64,000 nucleotides of DNA from positions 248,001-312,000 of the forward strand of contig NZ_LYOY01000051.1 in assembly GCF_001653515.1 (NCBI RefSeq), given 5' to 3'. The position numbers and the translations under genes are program-made. This stretch comes from Streptomyces sp. ERV7. GTDB lineage: Bacteria > Actinomycetota > Actinomycetes > Streptomycetales > Streptomycetaceae. Position 1 is the first letter of the stretch. Each line of letters starts with the position of its first letter. The notes under the pieces were generated by a model, which saw only the letters and a program-made list of their open reading frames with translations, had not been told where the DNA came from and made no database searches. This document shows, one piece after another, positions 26,334-37,359 of the stretch.

Positions 26334-27628
26334 CGATTCTGATGACGGTCCTCGGCATAGTCGTCTTCGTGGTCGGCCTGCTCGTCTCGATCGCGTGGCA
26401 CGAACTGGGCCACCTCTCCACGGCCAAGATGTTCGGCATCCGGGTGCCGCAGTACATGGTCGGCTTCGGCCCGACCATCTGGTCGCGCAAGAAGGGCGAC
26501 ACCGAGTACGGCATCAAGGCGGTCCCGCTCGGCGGCTACATCCGCATGATCGGCATGTTCCCGCCCGGCGAGGACGGGCGGATCACCGCGCGCTCCACCT
26601 CGCCCTGGCGCGGCATGATCGAGGACGCCCGCTCGGCCGCCTTCGAGGAGCTCCAGCCCGGCGACGAGACGCGCCTCTTCTACACGCGCAAGCCGTGGAA
26701 GCGCGTGATCGTGATGTTCGCCGGCCCGTTCATGAACCTGATCCTCGCCGTGGCGATCTTCTTCGGCGTGATGATGACGTTCGGCGTCAACACCCAGACC
26801 ACCCAGGTCGGCAAGGTCTCCGACTGTGTGATCTCGCAGAAGGAGCAGCGCGACAGCTGCAGGGCCTCGGACCCGGTGGCCCCCGCCAAGCAGGCCGGTC
26901 TGAAGGCCGGTGACAAGATCGTCGCGTTCAACGGCGAGAAGGTCGGCGACTGGTCGGCGCTGCAGAAGCACATCCGCGACACCATCGGCCCGGCCACCAT
27001 CACGGTCCAGCGCGACGGCAAGCCGGTGGACCTGCACGCCAGCCTGATCAAGAACGACGTCGCCAGGATCGACGGCTCCGGCAACTACACCTCCGGCACC
27101 ACCTCGGCGGGCTTCCTCGGCTTCAGTCCCGCCACCGGCATCGTCCAGCAGTCCTTCGGCGAGTCCGTGGACCGCATGGGCGACATGATGCGCTCCGGAG
27201 TGAAGTCGCTGGTCGCGATCCCCTCCAAGGTCCCCGACCTGTGGAACGCGGCCTTCAACGGCGAGGACCGCAAGGCCGACTCCCCGATGGGCGTCGTCGG
27301 CGCGGCCCGGGTCGGCGGCGAGGTGTTCACCCTGGACATCCCGCCGGAGAACCAGATCGCGATGATGCTGTTCCTGGTCGCCGGGTTCAACCTCTCCCTG
27401 TTCCTGTTCAACATGCTGCCGCTGCTGCCGCTGGACGGCGGGCACATCGCGGGCGCGCTGTGGGAGTCCCTGCGCCGCACGGTCGCCCGCGTCTTCAAGC
27501 GCCCCGACCCGGGCCCGTTCGACGTGGCGAAGCTGATGCCGGTCGCGTACGTGGTGGCCGGGATCTTCATCTGCTTCACGCTGCTCGTGCTCGTCGCGGA
27601 CGTGGTGAACCCGGTGAAGATCTCGTAG
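26330..27628 (+). CDS. rseP: Site-2 zinc metalloprotease (RseP/RIP family)
   Basis: The product is a 432-residue intramembrane protease. HELGH at residues 24-28 in the first helix supplies two zinc ligands and the catalytic Glu. The third ligand is the Asp in LPLLPLDGGH in a C-terminal helix. A single PDZ domain lies at about 185-270 (AGLKAGDKIVAFNG). Family members cleave anti-sigma factors or remnant signal peptides within the membrane. It overlaps dxr by four bases, the usual Streptomyces arrangement, and would normally be followed by intact ispG. Confidence 0.93.
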   Translation: MTILMTVLGIVVFVVGLLVSIAWHELGHLSTAKMFGIRVPQYMVGFGPTIWSRKKGDTEYGIKAVPLGGYIRMIGMFPPGEDGRITARSTSPWRGMIEDARSAAFEELQPGDETRLFYTRKPWKRVIVMFAGPFMNLILAVAIFFGVMMTFGVNTQTTQVGKVSDCVISQKEQRDSCRASDPVAPAKQAGLKAGDKIVAFNGEKVGDWSALQKHIRDTIGPATITVQRDGKPVDLHASLIKNDVARIDGSGNYTSGTTSAGFLGFSPATGIVQQSFGESVDRMGDMMRSGVKSLVAIPSKVPDLWNAAFNGEDRKADSPMGVVGAARVGGEVFTLDIPPENQIAMMLFLVAGFNLSLFLFNMLPLLPLDGGHIAGALWESLRRTVARVFKRPDPGPFDVAKLMPVAYVVAGIFICFTLLVLVADVVNPVKIS

Positions 27629-27804
27629 GGACGTACGTGTCGTACGCGTGTCGGGGGCGGGCCGGGTGCATGGAGTGCCCGGTCCGTCCCTTTGCGTGAA
27701 CTCGCGGGGCACGGTGTGCTTGCGTGCCCTGGGGTGCCGTAACCTCGGAGGCTGGAGCCCGCCGATCTCGGGACCTTGATCCACACCTTGGGGTTGCACA
27801 GCAG

Positions 27805-30729
<2,925 letters not shown>

Positions 30730-30743
30730 TCGTCGTATCGATT

Positions 30744-30784
30744 CGGGGCCGGTCGGCGGAGTTTATTTCCGTCGATCGGCCCCG
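30744..30784 (+). terminator. Hairpin after infB
   Basis: CGGGGCCGGTCG (30744-30755) pairs with CGATCGGCCCCG (30773-30784) with one G-U pair. It starts 15 bases after the infB stop and precedes the DUF503 gene, so it may reduce readthrough into rbfA-truB. Confidence 0.65.
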
Positions 30785-30867
30785 GCCGTTGCGTGTACGG
30801 TTCTGGTGTCCCCGCCAAGTCATTGGTGGGGCCATCTACCCCGGACCGGCGGGATATCCGGACACCT

Positions 30868-31161
30868 ATGTATGTGGGGACGCTGTCCTTCGATCTGCTC
30901 CTCGGCGACGTACGGTCGCTGAAGGAAAAACGCTCCGTCGTCCGGCCGATCGTCGCCGAACTCCAGCGCAAGTACGCGGTGAGCGCGGCGGAAGTCGGCG
31001 ACCAGGATCTCCATCGCAGGGCCGAGATCGGCCTGGCGGTGGTCTCCGGCGACACGGGGCACCTCACAGACGTACTGGACCGGTGCGAGCGCATGGTCGC
31101 CGCCCGGCCGGAGGTGGAGCTGCTGTCGGTGCGACGCAGGCTCCACAGTGACGAAGACTGA
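30868..31161 (+). CDS. DUF503 family (YlxP-like) protein
   Basis: This small protein of 97 residues begins MYVGTLSFDLLLGDVRSLKEKR, the DUF503 signature, and ends in an acidic tail. DUF503/YlxP proteins lie between infB and rbfA in many Gram-positive genomes and have been linked to ribosome maturation, but the biochemical role is unsettled. It is predicted to be soluble with a ferredoxin-like fold. The gene is in its usual place, 138 bases after infB and 38 before rbfA. Confidence 0.88.
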   Translation: MYVGTLSFDLLLGDVRSLKEKRSVVRPIVAELQRKYAVSAAEVGDQDLHRRAEIGLAVVSGDTGHLTDVLDRCERMVAARPEVELLSVRRRLHSDED

Positions 31162-31199
31162 AACCTGAGCTTGAGCAAGGCAAAGAAGGAGAAGGACCA

Positions 31200-31652
31200 G
31201 TGGCCGACAACGCGCGGGCGAAGAAGCTGGCGGACCTCATCCGGGAGGTGGTCGCCCAGAAGCTGCAGCGCGGCATCAAGGACCCGCGCCTCGGTACGCA
31301 CGTGACCATCACGGACACCAGGGTCACCGGCGACCTGCGGGAGGCCACGGTCTTCTACACGGTCTACGGCGACGACGAGGACCGGGCCAGCGCGGCCGCC
31401 GGACTGGAGAGCGCCAAGGGCATCCTGCGCTCCGCGGTCGGGGCCGCCGCCGGCACCAAGTTCACGCCGACCCTGACGTTCGTGGCGGACGCCCTCCCGG
31501 AGAACGCCAAGACGATCGAGGACCTCCTCGACAAGGCGCGGGCCTCGGACGCCGCGGTGCGCGAGGTCTCCTCGGGCGCCAAGTACGCCGGCGACGCCGA
31601 CCCGTACAAGAAGCCCGGTGACGAGGACGACGAGGGTACCGCCGCCGAATGA
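31200..31652 (+). CDS. rbfA: 30S ribosome-binding factor A
   Basis: The 150-residue product is the KH-like factor needed for late maturation of 16S rRNA and the 30S subunit. The family core runs from KKLADLIREVVAQ to KFTPTLTFVAD. The last 35 residues are an acidic actinobacterial tail. The GTG start at 31200 has AAGGAGAAGG close upstream. The stop overlaps the truB start by four bases. Confidence 0.94.
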   Translation: MADNARAKKLADLIREVVAQKLQRGIKDPRLGTHVTITDTRVTGDLREATVFYTVYGDDEDRASAAAGLESAKGILRSAVGAAAGTKFTPTLTFVADALPENAKTIEDLLDKARASDAAVREVSSGAKYAGDADPYKKPGDEDDEGTAAE

Positions 31653-32638
31653 GCCAGAACCGGACGCCGGACGGCCTTGTCATCGTCGACAAGCCGTCCG
31701 GCTTCACTTCGCACGACGTCGTGGCCAAGATGCGCGGGATCGCCAAGACCCGCCGGGTCGGCCTTGTCATCGTCGACAAGCCGTCCGGCTTCACTTCGCA
31801 CGACGTCGTGGCCAAGATGCGCGGGATCGCCAAGACCCGCCGGGTCGGCCACGCGGGCACGCTCGACCCGATGGCGACGGGCGTGCTCGTCCTGGGCGTC
31901 GAGCGGGCCACCAAGCTGCTCGGGCACCTCGCCCTGACCGAGAAGGAGTACCTCGGTACGATCCGCCTCGGCCAGGACACGGTCACCGACGACGCCGAGG
32001 GCGAGATCACCTCGTCCACCGACGCCTCGAAGGTGACCCGCGAGGGCATCGACGCCGGTGTCGCGGCGCTGACCGGCGCCATCATGCAGGTCCCGTCGAA
32101 GGTCTCGGCCATCAAGATCGACGGCAAGCGCTCCTACGCGCGGGTGCGCGGCGGCGAGGAGTTCGAGATCCCGGCACGTCCGGTGACGGTCTCCTCGTTC
32201 CGGGTGTACGACGTGCGCGAGGCGGTCGCCGAGGACGGCACCCCCGTCGTCGACCTGGTCGTCTCGGTGGTCTGCTCCTCCGGTACGTACATCCGCGCCC
32301 TCGCCCGTGACCTGGGCGCCGGGCTCGGCGTCGGCGGGCATCTGACGGCGCTGCGCCGCACCCGGGTCGGCCCCTACGGTCTGGACGCGGCGCGCACGCT
32401 CGACCAGCTCCAGGAGGAGCTGACGGTGATGCCCGTCGCCGAGGCGGCGGCCGCCGCGTTCGCCCGCTGGGACGTCGACGAGCGACGCGCCGGGCTGCTC
32501 CTGAACGGGGTGCGCCTGGACATGCCCGAGGTGTACGAGAACGGGAAGGCGGTCGCGGTCTACGGGCCGGGCGAGCGGCTGCTCGCGCTGGTCGAGAGCC
32601 AGCGCGGCAAGGCGAAGAGCCTGGCGGTGTTCGGCTAG
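31649..32638 (+). CDS. truB: tRNA pseudouridine(55) synthase with internal duplication
   Basis: TruB makes pseudouridine 55 in the T-loop of tRNAs. The product is 329 residues, about 29 more than expected. Residues 10-38 and 39-67 are identical (each LVIVDKPSGFTSHDV to RRVG). After the second copy the catalytic motif GHAGTLDP follows with Asp73 (position 44 without the duplication). Motifs KIDGKRSYAR and CSSGTYIRALARDLG and the C-terminal PUA-like region are intact. The extra copy adds a beta strand and helix before the active site, and activity is uncertain. The gene overlaps rbfA by four bases. Confidence 0.92.
   Translation: MSQNRTPDGLVIVDKPSGFTSHDVVAKMRGIAKTRRVGLVIVDKPSGFTSHDVVAKMRGIAKTRRVGHAGTLDPMATGVLVLGVERATKLLGHLALTEKEYLGTIRLGQDTVTDDAEGEITSSTDASKVTREGIDAGVAALTGAIMQVPSKVSAIKIDGKRSYARVRGGEEFEIPARPVTVSSFRVYDVREAVAEDGTPVVDLVVSVVCSSGTYIRALARDLGAGLGVGGHLTALRRTRVGPYGLDAARTLDQLQEELTVMPVAEAAAAAFARWDVDERRAGLLLNGVRLDMPEVYENGKAVAVYGPGERLLALVESQRGKAKSLAVFG
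31673..31846 (+). repeat. Perfect 87-bp tandem duplication inside truB
   Basis: Bases 31673-31759 and 31760-31846 are identical over all 87 positions, with no substitutions. The unit is 29 codons, so the frame is kept. Each boundary carries CGGCC, the microhomology expected for slipped-strand duplication between two CGGCC sites 87 bases apart. Absence of any divergence means the event is very recent or an assembly artefact. Confidence 0.97.
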
Positions 32639-32673
32639 GGCCGGACCGGCCGGGACTCGTCCCGCTTTCTCAA

Positions 32674-32708
32674 ACCTGTGGCGGGCTCCTTGCGAGCCCG
32701 CCACAGGT
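32674..32708 (+). terminator. Intrinsic terminator after truB
   Basis: ACCTGTGGCGGGCTC (32674-32688) and GAGCCCGCCACAGGT (32694-32708) form a perfect 15-base stem with a five-base loop, followed by GTTTT. It ends the rbfA-truB unit. Confidence 0.92.
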
Positions 32709-32815
32709 GTTTTCACCCCTGCGGGCAGGCGCTCGTAGTGAAAGAGGGGAGCACTGGGGGCGCTTTCGCCTCGCGTTCTTCTCGGGCGGATCATCCCAGA
32801 ACTACCGTTTCGGAC

Positions 32816-35518
32816 ATGGGACGCGGGGACGGTGACGGGGGCCGGGAGACGCTGGTACGGATCTGCGATCTGGCGGGGCGTACCCGGGGCACCGGCTTCG
32901 TCGCCGACGACCGCGGCACCGTGGTCACCAGCCACGAGGTGGTGGACGGGCTGACCCGGGTGGTGCTGCACGCGCCCGGCGAGCGCACCTGCCTCGCCGA
33001 GGCCGACGCCGTCACCCCGCTGCCGGAGGCCGGCCTCGCCCTGGTGCGCACCGAGGACCTGGGGGTGCGGCCGCTGCCCGTCGCCGCCCGGGAGTCGGTC
33101 GCGGCGGGCACATATGTACGGATCGCCGCGCACGGCTGGCGCGAGGCGCGGGTGCTCGGCGAGTCGCCCGTCACCTACACCGCCACCGACCGCTTCCATC
33201 TGCTGGGCTCCGCCCTGGAGTTGGCGATCGGCACCGAGGGCGCCGACGCGCTGCGGCTCGGCGGCGAGGCCGCGGGCGGGCCGGTCCTGGACGCGGCGAC
33301 CGGTGCGGTGCTCGGGGTGCTCGGCACCGCGCTGCACGCGGCGCACCGGGCGGCCGGGTTCGCGGTGCCGCTGCGGCCCGACGGCGGCCCGCTCGAAGAG
33401 CTGCTGCGGCGCAACGCGGCGACCGTGCCGGCGTACGGCGAGGACCTGAACCTGGCGGGCGCGCTCCAGCTCACCGCGACCTCGGTGGGCTCGGCCGGCG
33501 GACCCGGTGTCCGTCAGGACCCGGTCGAACGGCGGCTCACCGTACGGCACTTCACCGACTTCGCGGCCGGCACCGCCCAGGTGCTCGGCCTGGTCGGGGA
33601 CCCCGGCACCGGCCGCACCACCGAGCTCGCCGCCCTCGCCGCCCGCCGCGCCCGGGGCGCCGAGCCCGCCCCCACGGTGTGGCTGCGCGGGGCGGATCTG
33701 CGCGCGGGCGACGGCTCGGTGGCCGACGCGGTGGCGCGGGCCCTGCGGCAGGCCGGCCGGATCGTGGCGGCCACGGGAGCGCCCGGCGACATGGAGTGCG
33801 CCACCCCGCAGCGGGTGGCACGGCTGGCCTTCGACGCCGGGCGCCCCCTGCTCGTCCTGCTCGACGGGCCCGAGGAGATGCCGCCGGTCCTCGCGCACCG
33901 GCTGCCCGAGTGGACGGCCGGTACGGCAAAGTGGCTGCGCGAGGCCGGGGCGCGGCTCGTGGTCGCCTGCCGCCCCGAGCACTGGGCCTGCTGGTGGGCG
34001 GTCCATCTGCTCGCGCAGACACTGCTGCGGGTGCCCGAGCCCCGTCCCTACCTCTGTGTGCTGCGGCTGCTCGCGGACCGGATCAGCGAGCGGTCGGTGC
34101 GCGCGGGCGGGCCCGGGCAGCTCGGCGGGCTCGGCGCGTTCGGGCCGTGGTTCTGGCAGCGGCTGCGGATCGGCGACGACCGCCGGATGGAGCTGATGCG
34201 GCGTCTGGTGCCCGCCGACGGGGCGCCGGGCGCCGCGCCGGAGTGGGAGCGGTACCTGGACGCCGTGGACCGGCGGCTCGCGGCCGAGCCCAGGAGCGTA
34301 CAGCCGCTGCTGTGCCGGTGGTTCACCGACGAGCGGCCGCTGCCCGCGCCACCGGGCAGCGAGATGCGCCCCACCGTCGCCGGGGCCGCGCAGGCGCTGC
34401 TCTACGCACGGCGCTCGCTGGCCATCGACGACCTCACCGAGGCGCTGGTCGCCACCGCGCACGCCCGCGCCGACGAGCTCCTGGCCGCGCTCGCCGAGGA
34501 CGAGCCGTCCGCGCTGTGCCGGGCCGTGGACCGCTGGGCCCACGACGACCGGCCCGAACGCCGGGTGGCGGCCGCCGCGTACGGGCCGCGCGTGGCGCCG
34601 TACGTCACTACCGGCGCCGACCGCGACCTGCTGCGCTACGCCGCGCTCGCCCTGCTCGCCCGCTCCGCCGACACCCCGCTGCACGGCGCCGCGCTCGGTC
34701 TGCTCATCCGCGACCCGCGCACCCGCGCCCGCTACCTCGACAAGACGCTCGCCCGGTACGCGGGCGGCGATCCCCGGCTGCCCGCCGCCGCGCTCGTCGC
34801 TGCCCTCACCACCCACCCCGAACCGGTGCTCGCCGCCTTCCAGACGCGCCTGGACCAGCCGGGCGACGCCGCCGCCGACGTACTGAGGGCGCTCGCCGAG
34901 ATCAACACGCCCGCGCTCGCCCGCCGGGCGGCCGCCCTCGTGCGCGGCTATCTGGACCGTCACCCCGAGGGCGCCGCCCACGCCGCCGCGTTCGTGGAGC
35001 GGCGCCTGGAGTACGGACCGGCGGCCAGGGCCGTGCTCTTCCCGATGGTCACCTCCGTACTGCGGGGCTGCTCCCCGCGCGTGCGGCAGGCGCTGGCGCC
35101 GGTGCTCGCCGCACCCGGCAGCCGCACCTCGCGCCCCCTGCGCGCCGAGCTCCTGGACGTACTCCTCGAATACGAGCGGTACGAGTCGCGGGACCCGGCG
35201 GTCCTGCACGCCCTGCTGAGGGCCGCGGCCCTGGGAGCCGAGGCGCGCCCCGAGGCGCGCACCCGCGACCTGGTCCACCGCACCGGGCTGCTCCTGGTGC
35301 GCACCCCCGAAGGCGCCTCCTGCTTCGACCGGCGGGTCGTCGAGCTGGCCAGGGAAGTACCGCAGTTCGCCGTTCAGGTGGCGGGCTGGCTGGTCCAGGC
35401 ACCCCACGAGTGGTCGGCCGTGATCGGGCCGAGCGCCCGCCGCACGGTCGAGACACTTGCGGTGCCCATGCCGATGCGGGCCGAGCCCGCCGGGCATGGC
35501 AGTCTTAGACCTGTGTGA
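32816..35518 (+). CDS. Degenerate trypsin-like / NTPase / helical-repeat protein
   Basis: The 900-residue protein has three parts. Residues about 10-215 resemble a trypsin-like domain: His40 is present in VVTSHEVVDG, but the serine site reads GEAAGGPVLD, with Ala153 where Ser is expected. About 225-420 is a P-loop-like domain: GDPGTGRTT has Arg267 in place of the Walker A lysine, and LVLLDGPEE is a Walker B-like strand. About 430-900 is an Ala/Leu/Arg-rich helical solenoid. The layout resembles STAND-type signalling NTPases with protease effectors. Both catalytic centres look impaired, so a scaffold role is possible. The start is the ATG at 32816. Confidence 0.7.
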   Translation: MGRGDGDGGRETLVRICDLAGRTRGTGFVADDRGTVVTSHEVVDGLTRVVLHAPGERTCLAEADAVTPLPEAGLALVRTEDLGVRPLPVAARESVAAGTYVRIAAHGWREARVLGESPVTYTATDRFHLLGSALELAIGTEGADALRLGGEAAGGPVLDAATGAVLGVLGTALHAAHRAAGFAVPLRPDGGPLEELLRRNAATVPAYGEDLNLAGALQLTATSVGSAGGPGVRQDPVERRLTVRHFTDFAAGTAQVLGLVGDPGTGRTTELAALAARRARGAEPAPTVWLRGADLRAGDGSVADAVARALRQAGRIVAATGAPGDMECATPQRVARLAFDAGRPLLVLLDGPEEMPPVLAHRLPEWTAGTAKWLREAGARLVVACRPEHWACWWAVHLLAQTLLRVPEPRPYLCVLRLLADRISERSVRAGGPGQLGGLGAFGPWFWQRLRIGDDRRMELMRRLVPADGAPGAAPEWERYLDAVDRRLAAEPRSVQPLLCRWFTDERPLPAPPGSEMRPTVAGAAQALLYARRSLAIDDLTEALVATAHARADELLAALAEDEPSALCRAVDRWAHDDRPERRVAAAAYGPRVAPYVTTGADRDLLRYAALALLARSADTPLHGAALGLLIRDPRTRARYLDKTLARYAGGDPRLPAAALVAALTTHPEPVLAAFQTRLDQPGDAAADVLRALAEINTPALARRAAALVRGYLDRHPEGAAHAAAFVERRLEYGPAARAVLFPMVTSVLRGCSPRVRQALAPVLAAPGSRTSRPLRAELLDVLLEYERYESRDPAVLHALLRAAALGAEARPEARTRDLVHRTGLLLVRTPEGASCFDRRVVELAREVPQFAVQVAGWLVQAPHEWSAVIGPSARRTVETLAVPMPMRAEPAGHGSLRPV

Positions 35519-35581
35519 GAGGTCGACTCTCACGTACACGGGTTCGGATTTCGGGCGAGTTTCGGGCGAGGAGCGGTCACA

Positions 35582-36538
35582 GTGCAGCGCTGGCGTGGCT
35601 TGGAGGACATTCCCCAGGACTGGGGACGCAGCGTCGTCACCATCGGCTCCTACGACGGGGTGCACCGCGGTCATCAGGTGATCATCGGGCGGGCCGTGGA
35701 GCGCGCCCGCGAGCTGGGCATCCCCTCGGTCGTGGTGACCTTCGACCCGCACCCCAGCGAGGTCGTGCGCCCCGGCAGCCACCCGCCGCTGCTCGCCCCG
35801 CACCACCGGCGCGCCGAGCTGATGGCCGACCTCGGTGTGGACGCGCTGCTCATCCTCCCCTTCACCAGCGAGTTCTCGAAGCTCTCGCCGGCCGAGTTCG
35901 TGGTCAAGGCGCTCGTCGACAAGCTCCACGCGCGCGTGGTCGTCGAGGGCCCCAACTTCCGCTTCGGCCACAAGGCGGCCGGCAACGTGGAGTTCCTGGC
36001 CGAGCTGGGCGAGACGTACGACTACGAGGTGGACGTCATCGACCTCTTCGTCAGCGGCGAGGCTGGCGGCGGGCAGCCGTTCTCCTCGACCCTGACCCGG
36101 CGCCTGGTCGCCGAGGGCGATGTGGAGGGCGCCGCCGAGATCCTGGGCCGCCCGCACCGGGTCGAGGGCGTCGTGGTGCGCGGCGCGCAGCGCGGCCGCG
36201 AGCTGGGCTACCCGACCGCGAACGTGGAGACCCTGCCGCACACCGCGATCCCCGCGGACGGCGTCTACGCGGGCTGGCTCACGGCCGACGGCGAGCGGAT
36301 GCCCGCCGCGATCTCGGTCGGCACCAACCCGCAGTTCGACGGCACCGAGCGCACGGTCGAGGCGTACGCGATCGACCGCGTCGGGCTCGACCTGTACGGG
36401 CTGCACGTCGCCGTCGACTTCCTCGCGTACGTCCGCGGGCAGGAGAAGTTCGAGTCGATCGAGGCGCTGCTCGAAGAGATCGCGCGCGATGTGAAGCGCT
36501 CGACCGAGCTGATCGAGGCGCACGAGGCACAGTCGTAG
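35582..36538 (+). CDS. ribF: Bifunctional riboflavin kinase / FAD synthetase
   Basis: This 318-residue enzyme phosphorylates riboflavin to FMN and adenylylates it to FAD. The N-terminal nucleotidyltransferase domain (about 1-185) has the motif GSYDGVHRGHQ and later FSSTLTRRLVAEGDV. The C-terminal kinase domain (about 190-310) has ELGYPTANVE and the catalytic Glu region near TVEAYAIDR. GTG 35582 follows GAGGAG. It sits 63 bases after the protease-NTPase gene, its usual neighbour in Streptomyces. Confidence 0.94.
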   Translation: MQRWRGLEDIPQDWGRSVVTIGSYDGVHRGHQVIIGRAVERARELGIPSVVVTFDPHPSEVVRPGSHPPLLAPHHRRAELMADLGVDALLILPFTSEFSKLSPAEFVVKALVDKLHARVVVEGPNFRFGHKAAGNVEFLAELGETYDYEVDVIDLFVSGEAGGGQPFSSTLTRRLVAEGDVEGAAEILGRPHRVEGVVVRGAQRGRELGYPTANVETLPHTAIPADGVYAGWLTADGERMPAAISVGTNPQFDGTERTVEAYAIDRVGLDLYGLHVAVDFLAYVRGQEKFESIEALLEEIARDVKRSTELIEAHEAQS

Positions 36539-36570
36539 GACTGGTCAAACGCTGGTCAACCAGTGACCAG

Positions 36571-36624
36571 AAACCGCCCAAGACCTGGCATCCATTGATT
36601 ATGGGTGAAGGCTTTGGGCGGTTT
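36571..36624 (+). terminator. Terminator after ribF
   Basis: AAACCGCCCAA (36571-36581) pairs with TTGGGCGGTTT (36614-36624) over 11 bases, with a long 32-base loop, followed by TCG. A second inverted pair CTGGTCA/TGACCAG lies just upstream at 36541-36570. Confidence 0.65.
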
Positions 36625-36666
36625 TCGTCGTATTGACGCACTGGAGCGGCGCATAAGTTGAGACAC

Positions 36667-37062
36667 GTGGCTGAACCACTGGTCTCCCGGATCCTCGGCA
36701 TCGTCGGCGTCGACGCGGCCAAGAGCGCGCAAGCAGGCGTCCCGCCGTACCACACACCGGTGTTCGTGCCGGCCCACCCGCGCTACCCGGCCGGGGGCGC
36801 CGCCCCGCGCGTCGGCTTCGAGCTGCTGCTCCCGCCCTCGGGGCCGCCGGTCCCGGTGGCCTTCAGCAGCGTGGCGAAGCTGGTCGAGGCGCTGGGCCCG
36901 ATGCAGCCCTGGATCGCCCTCTCCATCGGCCCGTTCGCGGAGGCGATGCGCGAGGCCCGGCTGCCCAAGGTGCGGCTCGACCCGGAGGTGGCGCCGGGCG
37001 GGCGCAGATGGCGGCCGGAGGACCTGGAGCGCACCTACGGAGAGAGCGGGGCAGGGGCATGA
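36667..37062 (+). CDS. Small conserved protein at the start of the type VII region (SseB-like)
   Basis: The product has 131 residues from the GTG at 36667; a TTG at 36658 adds three. The segments VFVPAHPRYPAG, VAFSSVAKLVEALG and WIALSIGPFAEAMREA resemble SseB/SAV_915-type proteins, which occur next to type VII secretion genes in actinobacteria; function is unknown. No signal or membrane segment is visible. Its stop overlaps the start of the next gene by four bases, so it is translated with the WXG-like proteins that follow. Confidence 0.6.
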   Translation: MAEPLVSRILGIVGVDAAKSAQAGVPPYHTPVFVPAHPRYPAGGAAPRVGFELLLPPSGPPVPVAFSSVAKLVEALGPMQPWIALSIGPFAEAMREARLPKVRLDPEVAPGGRRWRPEDLERTYGESGAGA

Positions 37063-37349
37063 GCGCCGATGTGAAGGTCATCCTGGCCGACCTCAATTCG
37101 ATGGCGTCGGCCTTCCGCGAGGAAGCCGGCATCTACCGGGGCATGCACGCCAACGTGAAGCCCGGGGCGGCCGGTTCCGGCGACCCCGGGTGCGACGCGG
37201 CCATCAAGTCGATGGCCGACCTGATAGCGGGCCTGCACGACAAGCTCTCGGACCGGCTCGACGACAACAGCGACAAGGTGAAGTACGCGCACGACTCGAT
37301 GCAGCGCAACGACATCGACGTACACGGCCTCTTCGAAGACCTGATGTGA
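37059..37349 (+). CDS. WXG100-like small helical protein
   Basis: This 96-residue protein is predicted to be two long helices, the size and shape of ESAT-6-like proteins. The central turn has no WxG: residues around PGAAGSGDPGCDAA replace it. It resembles the DUF6317-type partners of larger type VII substrates. The start ATG 37059 overlaps the previous stop, and the next gene begins ten bases on. It may pair with that 435-residue product, as small LXG partners do; this is inference. Confidence 0.6.
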   Translation: MSADVKVILADLNSMASAFREEAGIYRGMHANVKPGAAGSGDPGCDAAIKSMADLIAGLHDKLSDRLDDNSDKVKYAHDSMQRNDIDVHGLFEDLM

Positions 37350-37359
37350 AGGGCGCGCG

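Noticed and set aside
31364..36523. 1719-residue open frame on the - strand
   Set aside because: It is antisense to rbfA, truB, the NTPase gene and ribF and has no domain or plausible composition; an effect of high GC.
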